DNA from: Daedaleopsis sinensis
Taxonomy: Eukaryota > Basidiomycota > Agaricomycetes > Polyporales > Polyporaceae
Assembly: GCA_033807695.1 (NCBI GenBank)
Contig: CM066303.1
Coordinates: forward strand, 4,154,001-4,218,000
Length of the DNA: 64,000 nt
Reading direction: 5' to 3'
In this document: positions 1 to 12,546 of the stretch, in pieces
Layout of the letters: each line of letters starts with the position of its first letter
Numbering within the stretch: the first letter of the stretch is position 1
Notes under the pieces: generated by a model
What the model was told of the DNA's origin: nothing
What the model saw: the letters and a program-made list of their open reading frames with translations, nothing else
Database searches by the model: none
Program-made: the position numbers and the translations under genes

Positions 1-80
1 CGATGAGTATCAGGCTCCGAGCCTTTCCCCACTGGCAGCCCAGGTACCTCAAGTTCACTACCGTTACCAGTGCGCCAAGG

Positions 81-1716
81 ATGGCCGTCGAGAGGACTCT
101 AGTGTTCAAGAGGTGCGCAGACCAGTCTCTATCGTCTTGTTTCCAGCTAAGGAGGAGCTCGTAGCACTGACCTCGGTGCTAACCTTAAGTTTATGTTATG
201 TTTTATGCCACCCTCTCCGGAGCTGTTTGTCAATTGTTTTCCCGTCTCTTGGAAGTGAGTTCATAATCGACGAGCTGACACCGATCAAAATGAACTGATG
301 ACATGCTCAGAGTCACTACACTGTCCGCGAAGGGTTGGTGTTGTTCTCTCGACTGCTACACTCCGCTCATCGCTGAGTACAGGACGCTCAACATTTATTG
401 CAAAATGCACTAATGTGTAAGCTTGCGTTGCTATCTTCGTCGTCGTTTAATATCTGTCATGCCGAAGCAATCTTGTTCCCAGTCTCGGATGCTCTGTCGC
501 TCAAGTTGGGAGGGGTCAATTTGTTACCGCTAGTAATCACATTCCGGTCTCTGTGAGTAGTGATTTGATCTATAACGCAGTAACGGTGCTAATCGGCATT
601 GTCAAGATCGACGACCAGACAACGCTCATGGTCGACAAGTCCATCAATCCCCCAGCATACTATTTCACGGTTAGCAATGTCGATTCAGTCTTATGACAAG
701 TACTGACAATCCACCAGGATCCTGTGCCTTCTCTTTCATCTCAAGGCTCGGTGCAGGTAGTGAATGATACTGACCTTCCTCAGAATATCGGGTTCGGTGT
801 GTCGATCGACCTCTCACACTGCTTACGATGTAGCTCATGGCCCGGCGTAGGTTTCATCACTGACCTAAATACTGATCAGGAAGAGATGCACACTGTGCTC
901 GTGTTCCCTCGCGTGAAGTACGATCACCCTTGCCTACCACGTTGCGGATTTTGACAAAGTTTCATTCTCGCCGCACTCGGACAGGCCAACCTTTACCGCA
1001 CTTGCGCAGTATATTCCCGTAGTCCGAGCCTATATCTCCATGAACTACGCTCAAGATGAGCTGATCGGTCCGGATATCAAGAACATTAAGCCGCTATGGG
1101 AGCGCGACATGCGCGAGCTACAGTCATCGACGACCATCGTCGTGAAGAGGACTCTGCAAGGAACATACGAAGCTCACGAGCTACAGGGCACCTTGGAGAA
1201 AGATACGGACGAGCCCGACAGCGCGGTGTCCCTTCAGGACTGTATCGAGCCTAAGATGTTGTCCTCTGAGGTATCGCACCCTACCCTCTGCAAACAAAGC
1301 ACAATATTGACGCACAAATATTTCAGCTTACCTTCCACGCGACCATAGTATTTCGTGGCCGCGCAAACTGCGAGCAGCACCTCAAATTCTTCGCAGCTGA
1401 TCTCATTCGACGGGGTTACGCTGTAAAGCTCTACATCAAAGTGACGGGCCCATTTTCATGCATTACGCACAGTCACTGAGATCAAACTGTACAGGATGGT
1501 GGGTATGACCTCGGCGTCGAACTGCTTCTGCCCTTCGGTGTCAGCTGCGCACAAGCCGAGAAGCATCTTCGAGAATTAGGGGACAATGAACAAGGATACG
1601 CCGTCAAACAATGTGGCGGAGAACGCCACGTCTTCCACGGCGAGCTTGTCAGCTGCTGCTACGACATCAGCCCCGCCTCCAGGGAATGGTTTGCTACCGG
1701 TACACTACCTCGCTGA
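81..1716 (+). CDS. Divergent first copy of a tandem pair of conserved hypothetical proteins
   Basis: I cannot name this family. The gene is recognised because almost every exon matches the downstream gene at 2568-4492, often with the same intron phase. Exon 1 (81-112) encodes MAVERTLVFK and splices to 165, giving K-STDLGANLKFMLCF, against K-SNNLGDNVSLMLCF in the neighbour. Later exons include LGCSVAQVGRGQFVTASN (about 490-540), VKIDDQTTLMVDKSINPP (601-669), GFITDLN (from about 850), a central block ending around 1270, an RRGYAVKLYIK exon (about 1330-1440) and a last exon ending in TGA at 1714-1716. A shift of frame near 925 looks like a frameshift but is explained by an extra intron at 918-984 (GTACGA...ACAG). 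The last exon is shorter than in the neighbour, so the C-terminus is uncertain. It may be functional or in early decay. Confidence 0.55.
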
Positions 1717-2446
1717 ATATGCAAGCATGGCTTCTTTACCGGTGCACGTTGTCCTCGGATCTTTGTGAGTTGCGAGCTAGTCCATACTTCAAGCCCCAGA
1801 ATGGCTCACGCCTGAATAGAACGGCTGTCACTTAGCTGGTACATTCGCATACCATAGCCCAGTAACTGAATGGTCCCCATGGCCAATCTCGCATCCTTTC
1901 CTTTCCGGTCATATTTACTACGTGACGCTGTCGTTCATACCGACAGCGGCGTACGCTTTCCTTTAGCTTCCCTTGATCAGTCATAACTAACTGACGTGAC
2001 GGTCGTCCTGTGTAAGGACAATGAACAGGCCCTGGTCTCCTACGTGGAGCATCGTTTGCAATGGTCCGCACTAACGGCTCCACCGGCGAGGTTGTTTGAC
2101 GGAATAAGCTACATGACAGATATTGAAGCAGGTACAACAGGCACCCTCATCATTGCGGGCATAAGGTGTTCATGACCGCTGTCATTCCGGTCAACCGTGA
2201 TGACTCGCTAATTCGCATCGTCTAGAATTCGATTCCGGTGCGCCGCGACCCCGATGTCGCGAGGGTCACACGTCGTTCAACGCACGGTCTACGCTTTCAT
2301 GGAAGGCTGTTCAACGAGCACGCGTCTTCGGACTTACGCAAGAATGGGGTCGGTGCTATGGGTGCCCGTGTGCTAACCACATCGGTCTGTAATCACGTCT
2401 GGAATGTGTCCGCACTCGTCGAAAGGGTCCTCCTAGTGGAATATGG
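1717..2446. other. Intergenic, no gene seen
   Basis: This stretch lies between the tandem paralogues. A minus-strand open frame at 1832-2137 and short plus frames have no recognisable domain and no matching exon in the neighbours. The right part serves as upstream region of the second paralogue. Confidence 0.5.
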
Positions 2447-2453
2447 TATAAAA
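2447..2453 (+). promoter_or_regulatory. TATA box of the second paralogue
   Basis: TATAAAA lies about 115 bp upstream of the ATG at 2568, a usual fungal distance. The leader between them is rich in CAGC and CT and lacks ATG triplets until the chosen start. Confidence 0.55.
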
Positions 2454-2567
2454 CCCTCATCTCTGCGGCAGAGTCGAGGCAGCATCCAGCAGCAGCACAT
2501 TCAGCTCCTCTCGTCTCCCACTCGCATTTTAGCAGCAATCGAACCTACAGCCTCCTATTCAATCAAG

Positions 2568-4492
2568 ATGTTTGTCAAGAACCTGACTTTCAAGAGGTAG
2601 CGCATGTAACCTTGACTCTATTCGTACAAGCATGCTCATTATCCATGGCCTATAGCAACAACCTGGGTGACAATGTTTCGCTCATGCTCTGTTTCACGCC
2701 GCCGGTCCAGAGCCTCTACAAGGATCAATTCCCTATCGCTTGGAAGTGAGCAGTGGTTTCTGATCCTTTACCGCAATCGGCACTACTGACCCCTGCTCAC
2801 GCATAGGGTTACCACTCTCGCGGCCAAAGGTTTGCGAAGTCTACTCTGAGTCGTGTACGCTGCCGTACTTATTTGTTTCTGCAACTCTAGGACGCTCCGT
2901 CATGAACGCAACCTATGTCAGCCAGTTCGTGCCCATGCTCCTCTAGCTCGGTGGACTCGTATACTGATGACCCCTTCTCTGACAGGCTTGGCTTCTCCGC
3001 TAGTCAGATCGGACAAGGCTCCCTCGTTACCGCCGGAAACTACACTCCGATCGATGTATGGAACCAGCTGCGGCTCCCAATAGTGTGCCAGCATATCGCT
3101 CATTGACATTCCAATTTTGTAGATCGGTGAAAGCACGACATTGCAACTAGATAACACGGTGCAACCTCCTGTATACCACTGGACTGTAAGTGTCATTCTT
3201 CAGGGAGTAACTATCGTTCATAGTACTGACTCCGAGTCGATCATGAACGCAGGACCCGGTGAAGCACGAGGGTCTTACTAGCGTACAGGCTGTCAACAGC
3301 ACTGGTCAATACACCGGCATTGGTCTTGGTGCGTATACCCCTCGACAAACCCACCGGTCCTACATTAACAACTTCTTGCAGGTTTCATCACCAACTTGGA
3401 CCAGCCCAACGAGGACTTCAACTCCGCCATCATGTACCCGCAAGTCGGCGCCGGGTTGGCCGTCACCGGCGAGTTCACGCCCGTGCTCAGCGCATACCTC
3501 ATGCTGGACTACAAGGAGACGCAGATGGTCCGTGCCGACATCCAGACTATCACTCCCGTCTGGAGCAAGAACCTGCTCTCCCTTGGCGCGAGCACGACGA
3601 TCGTCATTATCAAGAACGCCATGGGCGGATACGAAGCGCAGCAGCTCGGCGCGAACGTCGGCGACGTCGACGACGACGATGCGACCGGGATCCCCAAGTT
3701 CATCGACTGGTTCGACGGCCAGGTGAGTGTATCTATACTCTCCCACCGACAAGGAGAATTTGTGTTGCTGAACGAGCATGGCATTTCCCCCGGTTAGACT
3801 CGCGTGTACTGCGCCACGCTCTCTTTCCCGTCCCCGTACGTCGTGCAGAGCAGCCTCAAGACGCTCTCCTCGCACCTTCTGAGGAAGGGGTACGGCGTCA
3901 GAATCGTCTTCAAGGTGCGTTCCCCGCACACTTCGCCTGCTCCCCGGGAGTAACTCGCTCATGGCCAATTGATGCCTGCGCAGGGCAAGACCACTGAGGC
4001 GCGCATCCACCTTGTTCTGCCCATGAACACGAGCTGCAACCAAGCCGAGAAGGAGGTCATGGGCTTCATCGAGGGCAACAAGTACGACACCCGAGCTGCG
4101 ATCGTTGCGCGCGAGGGCGAGGTCATGGCCCGGACCATAGGCCGCCTGAGCCTCTGGGCCAGCATCAACCCCGCGACGTCGGACTGGTACATGAGCCAGG
4201 TACGTCATCGGTGCCTGCCGTGGCGATACTATCGAATGTAGAAAGCTGACCCACCACTCCGCTATGGTAGAAGGCCATTCCTGACTTCGCTGAGGTCCTG
4301 GGCAAGGAGTACGCTGGGGCCGTGGAAGGCGCCCAGGCGAAGACCAACGGCGACATCAGCGTGAAGATCGCTAACGGAACCGCCAATGAGTTCCTCGCCC
4401 CTGACGCAGCCTCTCAGGCTCCTCCTCCCCCGAGCTATGGAAAGACTCGCACTCCCGCAAGGAAGGCTTCCACCATGAGCCTCGCTGCCTGA
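2568..4492 (+). CDS. Conserved hypothetical protein, intact tandem paralogue
   Basis: I do not recognise a named domain. Eleven exons can be placed by frame and GT-AG sites: 2568-2596, 2656-2745, 2807-2829, 2891-2924, 2986-3055, 3123-3185, 3253-3328, 3382-3722, 3798-3914, 3984-4199 and 4271-4492. The protein starts MFVKNLTFKSNNLGDNVSLM, has no signal peptide or membrane helix, and carries a block with TTIVIIKNAMGGYEAQQLG followed by an acidic DVDDDDATG stretch. It ends in a Pro-rich, low-complexity tail with SQAPPPPSYGK. The exon pattern mirrors the copy at 81-1716, so the two arose by tandem duplication. The ATG at 2568 is chosen because it follows a TATA box and starts the segment conserved between copies. 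The product is probably soluble and intracellular, and its function is unknown. Confidence 0.85.
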
Positions 4493-4817
4493 GTCAGTGT
4501 GCACCTCAATTCCCAAGTGTTCCCATGATCTCCGAGTAACAGTCCGTCTACGTACCGCGTCTCCATAGTATGCTCCATGTAATGCCTCCAGGCAATCTAT
4601 CGGTAATGCCCTCCGCTTCATCAGTCCTGCGAGGTCTCTGCAAGTTATCCGATCAAAGAACATTAACACCGTCGTCGCCTGTTGTGAACTTCGACGCAGG
4701 GAAGTGAAATTTCTCATCGAGTGAGTAGCAGGCGCGATCTGCAGTTATCAAGAAGGTATATCATTAGCTCGCAACTCGGGCGATACAGAGTGACAAGTAT
4801 GAGTAAGATCTCCTTGG
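4493..4817. other. Tail-to-tail intergenic spacer
   Basis: This holds the 3' ends of the plus-strand paralogue and the minus-strand EMC1 gene. I see no gene. The minus open frame running in from 4262-4717 is an antisense shadow of the last exon. Confidence 0.6.
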
Positions 4818-7800
4818 CTAGTCATACCACCGCTCCCGCAGACGCTTCCGCGCAACGATCGGCTTCGCGACCATGATTGCAAGCGCAAGACCAGCGATCG
4901 TGACCACGAGCTGCACCTTGTTGAAGCTCTCGCTAAGCACGTCGAAAGTGTTCGACGGCGCGACGCGCGTGAAGAATAGGTCGAGCCCGTATGTAAATAC
5001 GAGCGACGTTGACTCCAGTAGCGCAGGCGAGGTGATGATCTTGCGCGTCTTCGCGACCTAGCAGGATATAATGTCTCGCCATCCGGTTCTGAGCTGCGGA
5101 GACGTGATAGACATACCTGGTAGTTGTGCGAGAGGATGCGCTTGGGATCATCTGGGAGCAGGGGGTCGTACTGGACGAGCCACTCTTCTAACTCCTGAGT
5201 GGTCGGCTTTTGTTTTGGTCGCCTAGGATCAAGGGCACGGCGGGGGAACGACTGGATCTGGTTGTTCTCATTCGCGACTACCAGGCGCACCGGATCAGAA
5301 GATCATATAGGCAATGACTGCACAACCTGTAGGACATACCGATGATGTCCTTCATCGAGATACCGTAGCTTGTCGACGTGGGCGCCAGAACTCGGACCCC
5401 GCGCGGGAAGATATACGCCTGCTCGTAGAAGCTGACGGCTGCCGTCTCGTTCGACAATGAAGACAAGTCCGAGCTGCAAGGGACGTCAGCCAGCCCCACC
5501 ACACATTAGTCGACGCGCACGCGCACCTCTTCCGCTTGTCGTCCGGACCGTAGCCCTCATACAGCTCAACAGATACGACGCGGTAGCTCTTCGCCTGGTG
5601 CGGGCTCACCTCGCTATCGTAGTAATGGTACACTAGCCAGTTTTCCACCAGCGTCGCCTTGACGTCGCACTCGCCCTTCATGGATGGGAGCACCGCATGG
5701 TAGATCACCGTGCCTTTCGCGCCGTCCAGGAGGTACACCGCACATGTCGCGTCCTCTGACCGCGAGGCCGTCGACGGCGGGCCGGTGACGACGCCGACGA
5801 GGTTCGGGTTAAGGTACTTGTACAGCGTCGTGCGGTTCCCGAGCACTTTCCCGAGGGACGCGACGGGGTCGGCAGGGCGCGCGAAGATGGCGCGGATGTC
5901 CTCGTTGGCCGGGAACGGCAGCGACCACGTCGCGTATGCGATATACTTGCCCGTGAACTCGACCTTCGGGGGGATCTGGTGCCCCGTGAGCAGGCGCTGG
6001 CCCGGGGGTCCAGACTTCAGCGGAATACGGAGAGATGGCAGGGCCTTCTCGAAGGTTTCCATCGCCTCGTCCGTGCTGGGGTACACGTGCACCTGGAGGA
6101 ACTCATCGAGGCAGACAACTACTTTGCCGTTGTCGGTCCGCAGCAAAAAGGCCTCGACCAAGGGTCCGGAGACAATGTCCTCGCCTTGTAGTACGTCGTT
6201 GCCGGGGGACTTGCCTCGCGAGTCCTCGCCGGTCAGAGCATCTACATGGAACAGAACCGTGTCGACGAGGCCCTAAGCGCAGGAATGGAAACAAGAATCA
6301 GCTGTCGAACATCCATGGCTCCGCGGGCGGAAACGAGGCGACCCACATTGTTCGCTTTCCGCTGTGCAACTAGAACGACTTGCGGCGAGTCCCCGTCGGT
6401 GACTGTGCGCGTGACAAACATCTTGGCAGGAATGATCTGGCCTCCGACCTGCGCCGCCCAACCCAGTCCGAAGACACGGCTCCAGAGCACTTCCCCATTG
6501 GCGGTGTCGATGCCGTACAGCTTCCCGTGCGATGTGGCAGCGACAATGACTTTCCTGAACCCAAACGCATCGCGCGAAAGCGGCTCGGACGCGTTCCCGG
6601 ACGGGGCTACGGAGGCGCTGACAGACGCATACGATCCGGTCACGAACCGGCGAACAAAATTCACGGCGTATTGGGGGAAGTCCTGCGCAAGCGAGATCAG
6701 CCGCCACGGAATCTCTAAGGAGCCTTCGCTGCGTACCTGTGCATCGAGAAGCTGCCTGGCGACACGTGCGCCAAACGTTTCTTGCTCGCTGTCCGAATGG
6801 GACGCCAATTTCCTTTCGGGGAGCTCCAGCAGCTCAGCCACTCTGATATCAGACAGACCCTCTTCACGCGTCCACTGCAGCTGATCTTGTTGCCATAGTT
6901 GGATGGCTCCGGTGCTTGTTGTGAGCGCGAGCCGGGAAAGGACTCTGTATTCTTCGGGATTCGCAGCTTCAACAGTTACCTAGAAAGATGTCAGTGTAGG
7001 CCGGAATGAAGGCGGAGATATCGTACATGCTGTATGATCCCGTGTTCCGCAGTCCGGAAGGGGAATGTGTATCCCGTTACGAGCCCTTTACCGTCCGCAA
7101 GATGGGAGGCAAAGACGTGAGCAGACGCTAGCTGGGAGGATGTTGGGAGGATGTTGAATAACAGTTGGCGCAAGCAAAATGGCAGTCGACTTACCTTCAA
7201 CGAGTGTGACCAAAAGACACGTGCAATATAAGGGAAGCCATCGCCATCCAGGCCTCCGGAATAAATGGAAGGAGAACGGTGCGGCGAGGTGGCCTGTAGG
7301 TAAAATGTCAAAATCAGGAATCGTACCTGCCGACGGCGAAGCTTAACTAACCGAGTCCGAATACTCCCAGATCACCTTCGGGCCCTCGGAGGAGAGCTTA
7401 ATTACCCGGCCAGATCCATCGTCCTTGACGGCAACCAACTGTCCGTACTCGGAAATGCCGACGTCTTGTATGTTTGCGTAAACCGCACCCTTGATTGTGG
7501 ATAATTTCGTCTTCAGGTCCGGTGTGAGCGGGAAAGACTTGATCGCGCCGTCCTCCAACCAGACAACCCGAGGGGAGCTCTCAGGTGCTCTGACGTCACT
7601 CAAGAAGAACACCTGAGAAAGTCCTGAGGTGATACTGGAAGGATAGTCTCCGGAGTTGATGATTTCGCCAGACTGCGTAGCCAGAGACGTAATATGCAAC
7701 GTGTATGAGGCGGTAGACTTTGAGAGACCGAGAAGATAGACCGTCGAAGGGGTCACGAAGACCTTGGAATAGACAACAAGAGACCTTCAACCGCATGCAT

Positions 7801-8994
7801 CAGCGATAACCCCGATAACTCGATAACCAAAGCGTTTACGTTTGGTCAGGAGCCGTCCAGCCCCAGCGCACATCACCCGTATGAGGGTCTATGCGGCGCA
7901 AGATGTGTCCGTTGGTTAATACGTAGATGTCTTTGTCCTTCTCTTCGGTTCCGAAGGTCAGCGCGACCCCCAAAGATGCTGGCTCTTGCAAACGTCCGGC
8001 CTCGGGGTCATGTAGTCGCTTCTCCAGGAGTAGATGTCCGGTGTCGGAGTCGAAGAGACGGAGATAGGCACCACCCGGGCCAGAGAGAGCAGCGACGACT
8101 GCCGGTCGGTGTTAGTATTGGCACAGGCAATGCTCGTGACAAAGAGGGAAATGAGGCCAGAACGCAAGAAAACACCTGAACACGTTCCCTTCCATACAGG
8201 TGCCAAGCGAGTATCAGAAACCAAGGCGGTCCTGCGATAGACCGCCGATGCGGTTATCGCACTGGCCATGCTTCATGAACGCATTGGTGGTAGTCCCGCA
8301 ATGTAAATGAAATAACGCTTCATAACGGACGGTCGGTGGGCTAGTCTTTGGTACCGCGCCAGTTCACCCGTGGCACCAAACGCTAGCTCCTCGCACCCCG
8401 GCTAGGCTTGGGAAATTCAGGGAACATAGCAAGAAACGCGAGTCTTGGGACAAGAGTGACTCCCCCCGACCGCTAACAGATGTGATGACGAGAATGTCAA
8501 CGCTCAGGTAAGGAGGGTTTGTTCTTGAATCCCTCGAATAACTGTACGTGAGATCTTGAAGTGACTTCCAGGCGAACCCATTCGTCCTAGCCTGACTGTC
8601 CCAACGGCGTAGACATAATAGATTAAGTACTCACCATCAATGTCTTTCCTGAACCCGACTATGTGATCATTGTCTTCAAAAAGATGTCGCCATGCTATAC
8701 TTGACCGTGTTACTCCTCCCTCACGTACGCGAGCAAACGCCTGAAACATATGTGCTTACCTAGCGAGCCGTTCGCAGAATGTATTGCCGCAAGCACGTTG
8801 CTCTGTGTTGCGCTCAAAACAACGCTATTTGAGCTGCCATCTTCGTGTTTCCTCCGGTGGAACGTCGGCGCAGTTGAATCAAGTTGATATATAGGGACGC
8901 CAGCGAAGGGTTTGTGCCAGTCCGTGACCCCGACCTCGTTCGAGTGGAGGGCCTGAGCGCATATAGCCAGCAGAGAGAGTACAAACAGCCTCAT
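4818..8994 (-). CDS. EMC1: ER membrane protein complex subunit 1 (EMC1)
   Basis: EMC1 is the large lumenal beta-propeller subunit of the EMC, which inserts tail-anchored and multipass proteins into the ER membrane. The chosen ATG at 8994 begins MRLFVLSLLAICAQALHSNE, a signal peptide followed by the mature start. Exon 1 ends at 8760 and splices to give SLAWRHLFEDND, matching the PQQ/WD-like repeat style of the family. Blades with GKLYGIDTANGEVLWSRVFG lie around 6500. The C-terminal DUF1620 region includes ANENNQIQSFPRRALDPRRP (about 5210-5280) and SPALLESTSLVFTYGLDLFF. One transmembrane helix (LVVTIAGLALAIMVAKPIVA) is followed by the basic cytosolic tail RKRLRERWYD and a stop at 4818. At roughly 1000 residues it is of normal length. 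I could not place exons confidently around 8270-8500. Confidence 0.93.
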
Positions 8995-9900
8995 CGAGGC
9001 AGCCGTGACCGAGATCCAGAGAGTGTGGTGGGAGGAGGACAAACTACGAGTTATGGCATCTGTACGCGCCGCGCGCGCACTTGCTACAGTGACGAGCCCT
9101 CTGACAAGCGCTCGAGCGGGCCGTGCGCAGTGCTAGCGCTGACTTAAATGTCGGTATTTAGGGTAACCCCATCCGGTTATATCTGGGTGAATCTCGAAAT
9201 CCGGAAGGCAAAGATGGAAGTTTGAGGGCAAAATTGGCCCCTGGGAATGTATTAGAAAGCGAATGATGGGACTACAATTACCATAGATGGCTGTCGGATG
9301 GGCAAAAGGCGGCAAATAGATGCTTAGTCATCCGGATTGGGGTAGGGCAATTTCCGACATAGAGCTCCGATCATAAGCGGGTGAAAAGGTAACTCAGCTC
9401 CGACGCGCACCTACGAAGGTTTTCAGAGCTCCGCGCCAAGTCTAGTATATCGCCAACCATACAAGCCGCATTCTCCGACGAACTCCGAAGGATGCCGAGC
9501 CTAATGTGAAGTGCACTTGAGATCGACTATTATTCCTCCTCCTATTGCTAACGGCAACAGAATAGACAACGTTCTGTCTACGGTTGGAATTATCGCTGCC
9601 CTGAGCACGACCCCCAACAATCCAAAGAGTTGACTGAGAACTCCCGTTGCACTGTAACTCGACATCCCACCAAGCACTATGGCGCGCGTGAGCACCCACG
9701 CACACTGTACATCAATCTTAATGGATCATGATGTCCTACCGACACATCTTACTCGTTCCGAACTCCCCCCATTCATTCTCGCATGAAGTACGGTTACTCG
9801 TCAGTGAGCGTCGGCATTTTATTCGCAGCATGCGACATGCGGAAGAGCAGATCATGAACCCCACCCGCCCACGGGGACGACAGACTGATTGACCGCGGTG
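8995..9900. other. Intergenic: EMC1 promoter side and phosphatase 3' side
   Basis: No coding exon is recognised. The small open frames on both strands (for example 9442-9705 minus) are low in coding character and have no similarity I can name. Confidence 0.5.
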
Positions 9901-11854
9901 CTAGTTGCCACATTGGTGGAAGACGTCTGCCGGGATCTGGGACTCCAGCGCCCCGATGAACGTGTCTAGCGGGATCCACTCGAAGCCGTGCACCGGCATG
10001 CCCTCGTGGACGATGCGCACGAAATGCCCGTCGGCCTCCCAGACCTGCAGAGGAGAAAGGCGTCACGCATCAGCTACCACCATATCCACGACATGCCCGT
10101 GTGCCGCACGTACCTCCATGATGATCTCGGACCCGAGCGCAGGCCAACGTAGCGCGCCATTCTTGCCGAACCCGAGGAGGGACGCGAGACGGATCATGGT
10201 ACCGTCGTGCCCGATGAAGAACCGCAGCTTGTGCGGCTCAGTGCCCTCCCGAAACTGCTTGAAGTTCTGCGCGAGCTCCTGCATGAACACGCCTGCAGTA
10301 GCATATTGGCCGCACCGTCCACGTCAGTCGTCAATCAATCTCCACGGACAGAAGCGGCGGAATGCGGCGCACCGAATGTGAGCTGCGTGTACGTCGACGC
10401 GTTTTCTGCGGCGTTCCAGATATAGCTGCGTGCGCGCGTGAGAAGGGTGCTGGCCAGCCGAGGTGTGATAAGAGGGGGAAGACCCACTTGTATTCAAAGT
10501 CGCCGATTGCAAACACCTTCGCGGCGTCGGCCTCTGAGACACATGCCCCGGTCGTGTTGCACGGGAGCGGGTGGCCGTGGCACGTCCGGGACGTGAAGGT
10601 GTCGAAGAAGTGATCGTCTGGGGGCGCACTTTCGTCAGCGTGCATCCTCGTTGCCCGGCGGGGCAGGGTTGCGTCACTCACACCACGAAGCCCAATCGGC
10701 ATGACCGGCGGTGCCGAGTGTGGCATCGAGCCTTGCCTTGAGATCAGCGTTCTGTTGGAGATGGTCCGTCCATGCGGGCACCGATTGGTACGCGTCGCGG
10801 ACTGAGTTCGCCTTGGGACAGGAATAGCTCGGGGGAATGGAGTCGATCTATGGCGAAGGTCGTCAGCACGCGAGATGAACGGAGGCTTTAGACCGTATGT
10901 CCCCGGGTTCAGAGTTACGACAAGAAACCGGTGTATGACTGCTTTTCTCGAGTGATGTTGCGTCAGTAGCGATAGCAAGATAATGGTTGGTGCGGCAGGC
11001 ATTGAACGCTCGGACCCGAGAATGGTCATACAAACTCTCAATTTGGCCCGGGGACACGTCCTCAAGGTGCATATCGCAGGCTCGACACTCACCGGCTCGG
11101 GCTGTGTCGTAACGGGGAAAGGTTTTCCCTTCATGGCAGGGTCCATTCCGACCAGGAGACCGCTCGCAACTTGGAAGGTCCTCGTCTCGGTCGAGGTGCG
11201 AATGAAAATATCCTTCTCATTCACTGACGAGAGGAACCCCAACTCGTGTCCGTAGACAGACCAGAAGTCCTGTGCAAGGATGAGTAAGGCTCGACTCATT
11301 TCAGAGATAGAGAAGCCAACCTTGCCATGGCGTATGGCATCATCGAGACCCCCTCGGGTGAGCTGGCCTTGGTCGCAGGTGCCGTTCCAAATCTGTGACA
11401 AGAACGGGTGCCACGAGGGGATGGTCGTTTCATGAAAGACCTGTGCCGATCCGCTCCCGCCGTAGCTGAATTGCTTGAAATCCGTGCAGTCCCACGGGAT
11501 CGCATTCAGCTCGTTCTCCTGCGGGTACAAGTTGTCCGGCGACCGCTGTAAACGCGTCGATATCAGCGATAGCGCTCGCCAGCTCAATTTCCGTGGACGT
11601 ACCTTGTGGTGGCGGATAACTGCGTTCATATAGACAAGCTTCGCGTGCGACGCGTTGGTCGGCTTGCTATAGTGCCTCGCGTTCACGTGAGGCGCGTTGC
11701 AATAGTTGTACGTGTTCCATGGGAGATCCGCGGGCGTGAGAGAGGAGTTGTAAACCCCTGCCGATGAGGATATGACTCCAGAGTCCCCGACGGCGAGCGC
11801 TGCGAGATAACAGAGGATGGGAAGCCTCAGGAGCCACGTCAGATAGGTGTTCAT
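9901..11854 (-). CDS. Secreted histidine acid phosphatase / phytase-like (histidine phosphatase branch 2)
   Basis: Enzymes of this family hydrolyse phosphomonoesters such as phytate through a phospho-histidine. The ATG at 11854 starts MNTYLTWLLRLPILCYLAAL, a signal peptide, so the product is probably secreted. The N-terminal catalytic motif is VIRHHK joined across an intron to RSPDNLYPQENE, the RHxxRxP box. The second catalytic element is RFFIGHDGTMIRLASLLGFG near 10140-10230, supplying the HD proton donor. The protein ends with DVFHQCGN and a stop at 9901-9903. Other features are NxS/T sequons (NSS, NAS, NGT) and CNAPHVNARHYSKP after the signal. The intron-rich layout is normal for basidiomycetes. 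Substrate preference cannot be read from sequence; similar proteins are often listed as phosphoglycerate mutase-like. Confidence 0.87.
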
Positions 11855-12546
11855 ACTGGACAAGGTGGTTGGAGGCGAAGACCAGAGCCGCAGCGCTGGT
11901 AGAACGAGCATTCTTGCAGGGTTTATGTATGACCTCACTGAAGTCTGATAGACGAACGTGCGTGACGACTCCCAGGAGGGCGGGACGACTCCGAGACAGC
12001 TATTTCATTTGATATATCTCTCCAAGTTTCTAAGACACGAAGATCTTGTAGTATAGCGGTGCTCAATAGGGTCCGTTTTGAAGTACTGTTGTAAGTGTTG
12101 TCACAGAGAGGCCATATGAATCGGACTGATGTGGATAAACGGCGTGTTGAAGCTAGGGATCAGGCCAAGAACATGATGATTCACTTACCGGGCGTTGTAC
12201 AACCCTTGCAGTCTATAGAGTAAAGTCACTTGTGATAGGTCTGTTTGATGTATCTTCCGTTGCACTAAGGGTAGGTAATGTCGGGCAAAAAGGAGCAAGT
12301 GTAGTCACTATAGCGGGGACAGTGCGCGCAGTGGCGCGCGCCGAACACCAGATTTGAAGCTCAGTCCGGCGGCGCTCACAGTGTTGGCGCTGGTGTTGAG
12401 ACCCCGACTGGCTCCGCTGCAGCCAGTGTGGGCACGGACCGTGGACCGAATCCAGACGATACTCTTCTTGTCTAAACTGTGACCTCGGCCTCTACGCTGT
12501 TCCTGCCTACTGCTTTCCCCCTCCTAAACAACTGGAATCGTCCCAG
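11855..12546. promoter_or_regulatory. Shared divergent promoter region (phosphatase / DIS3)
   Basis: The two flanking genes are transcribed away from each other, so this 690-bp gap must carry both promoters. I see no gene in it. A GC-rich patch with GCGCGC palindromes lies near 12315-12345. Confidence 0.5.

Noticed and set aside
913..960. Apparent +1 frameshift in the first paralogue
   Set aside because: A 67-nt intron with GTACGA donor and ACAG acceptor (918-984) restores alignment with the second paralogue without any sequence error.
3360..4208. 282-codon minus-strand frame
   Set aside because: Antisense shadow of conserved plus-strand exons of the second paralogue; Arg/Val/His-rich translation without motif.
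6246..6884. 212-codon plus-strand frame
   Set aside because: Antisense to clear EMC1 beta-propeller coding sequence.
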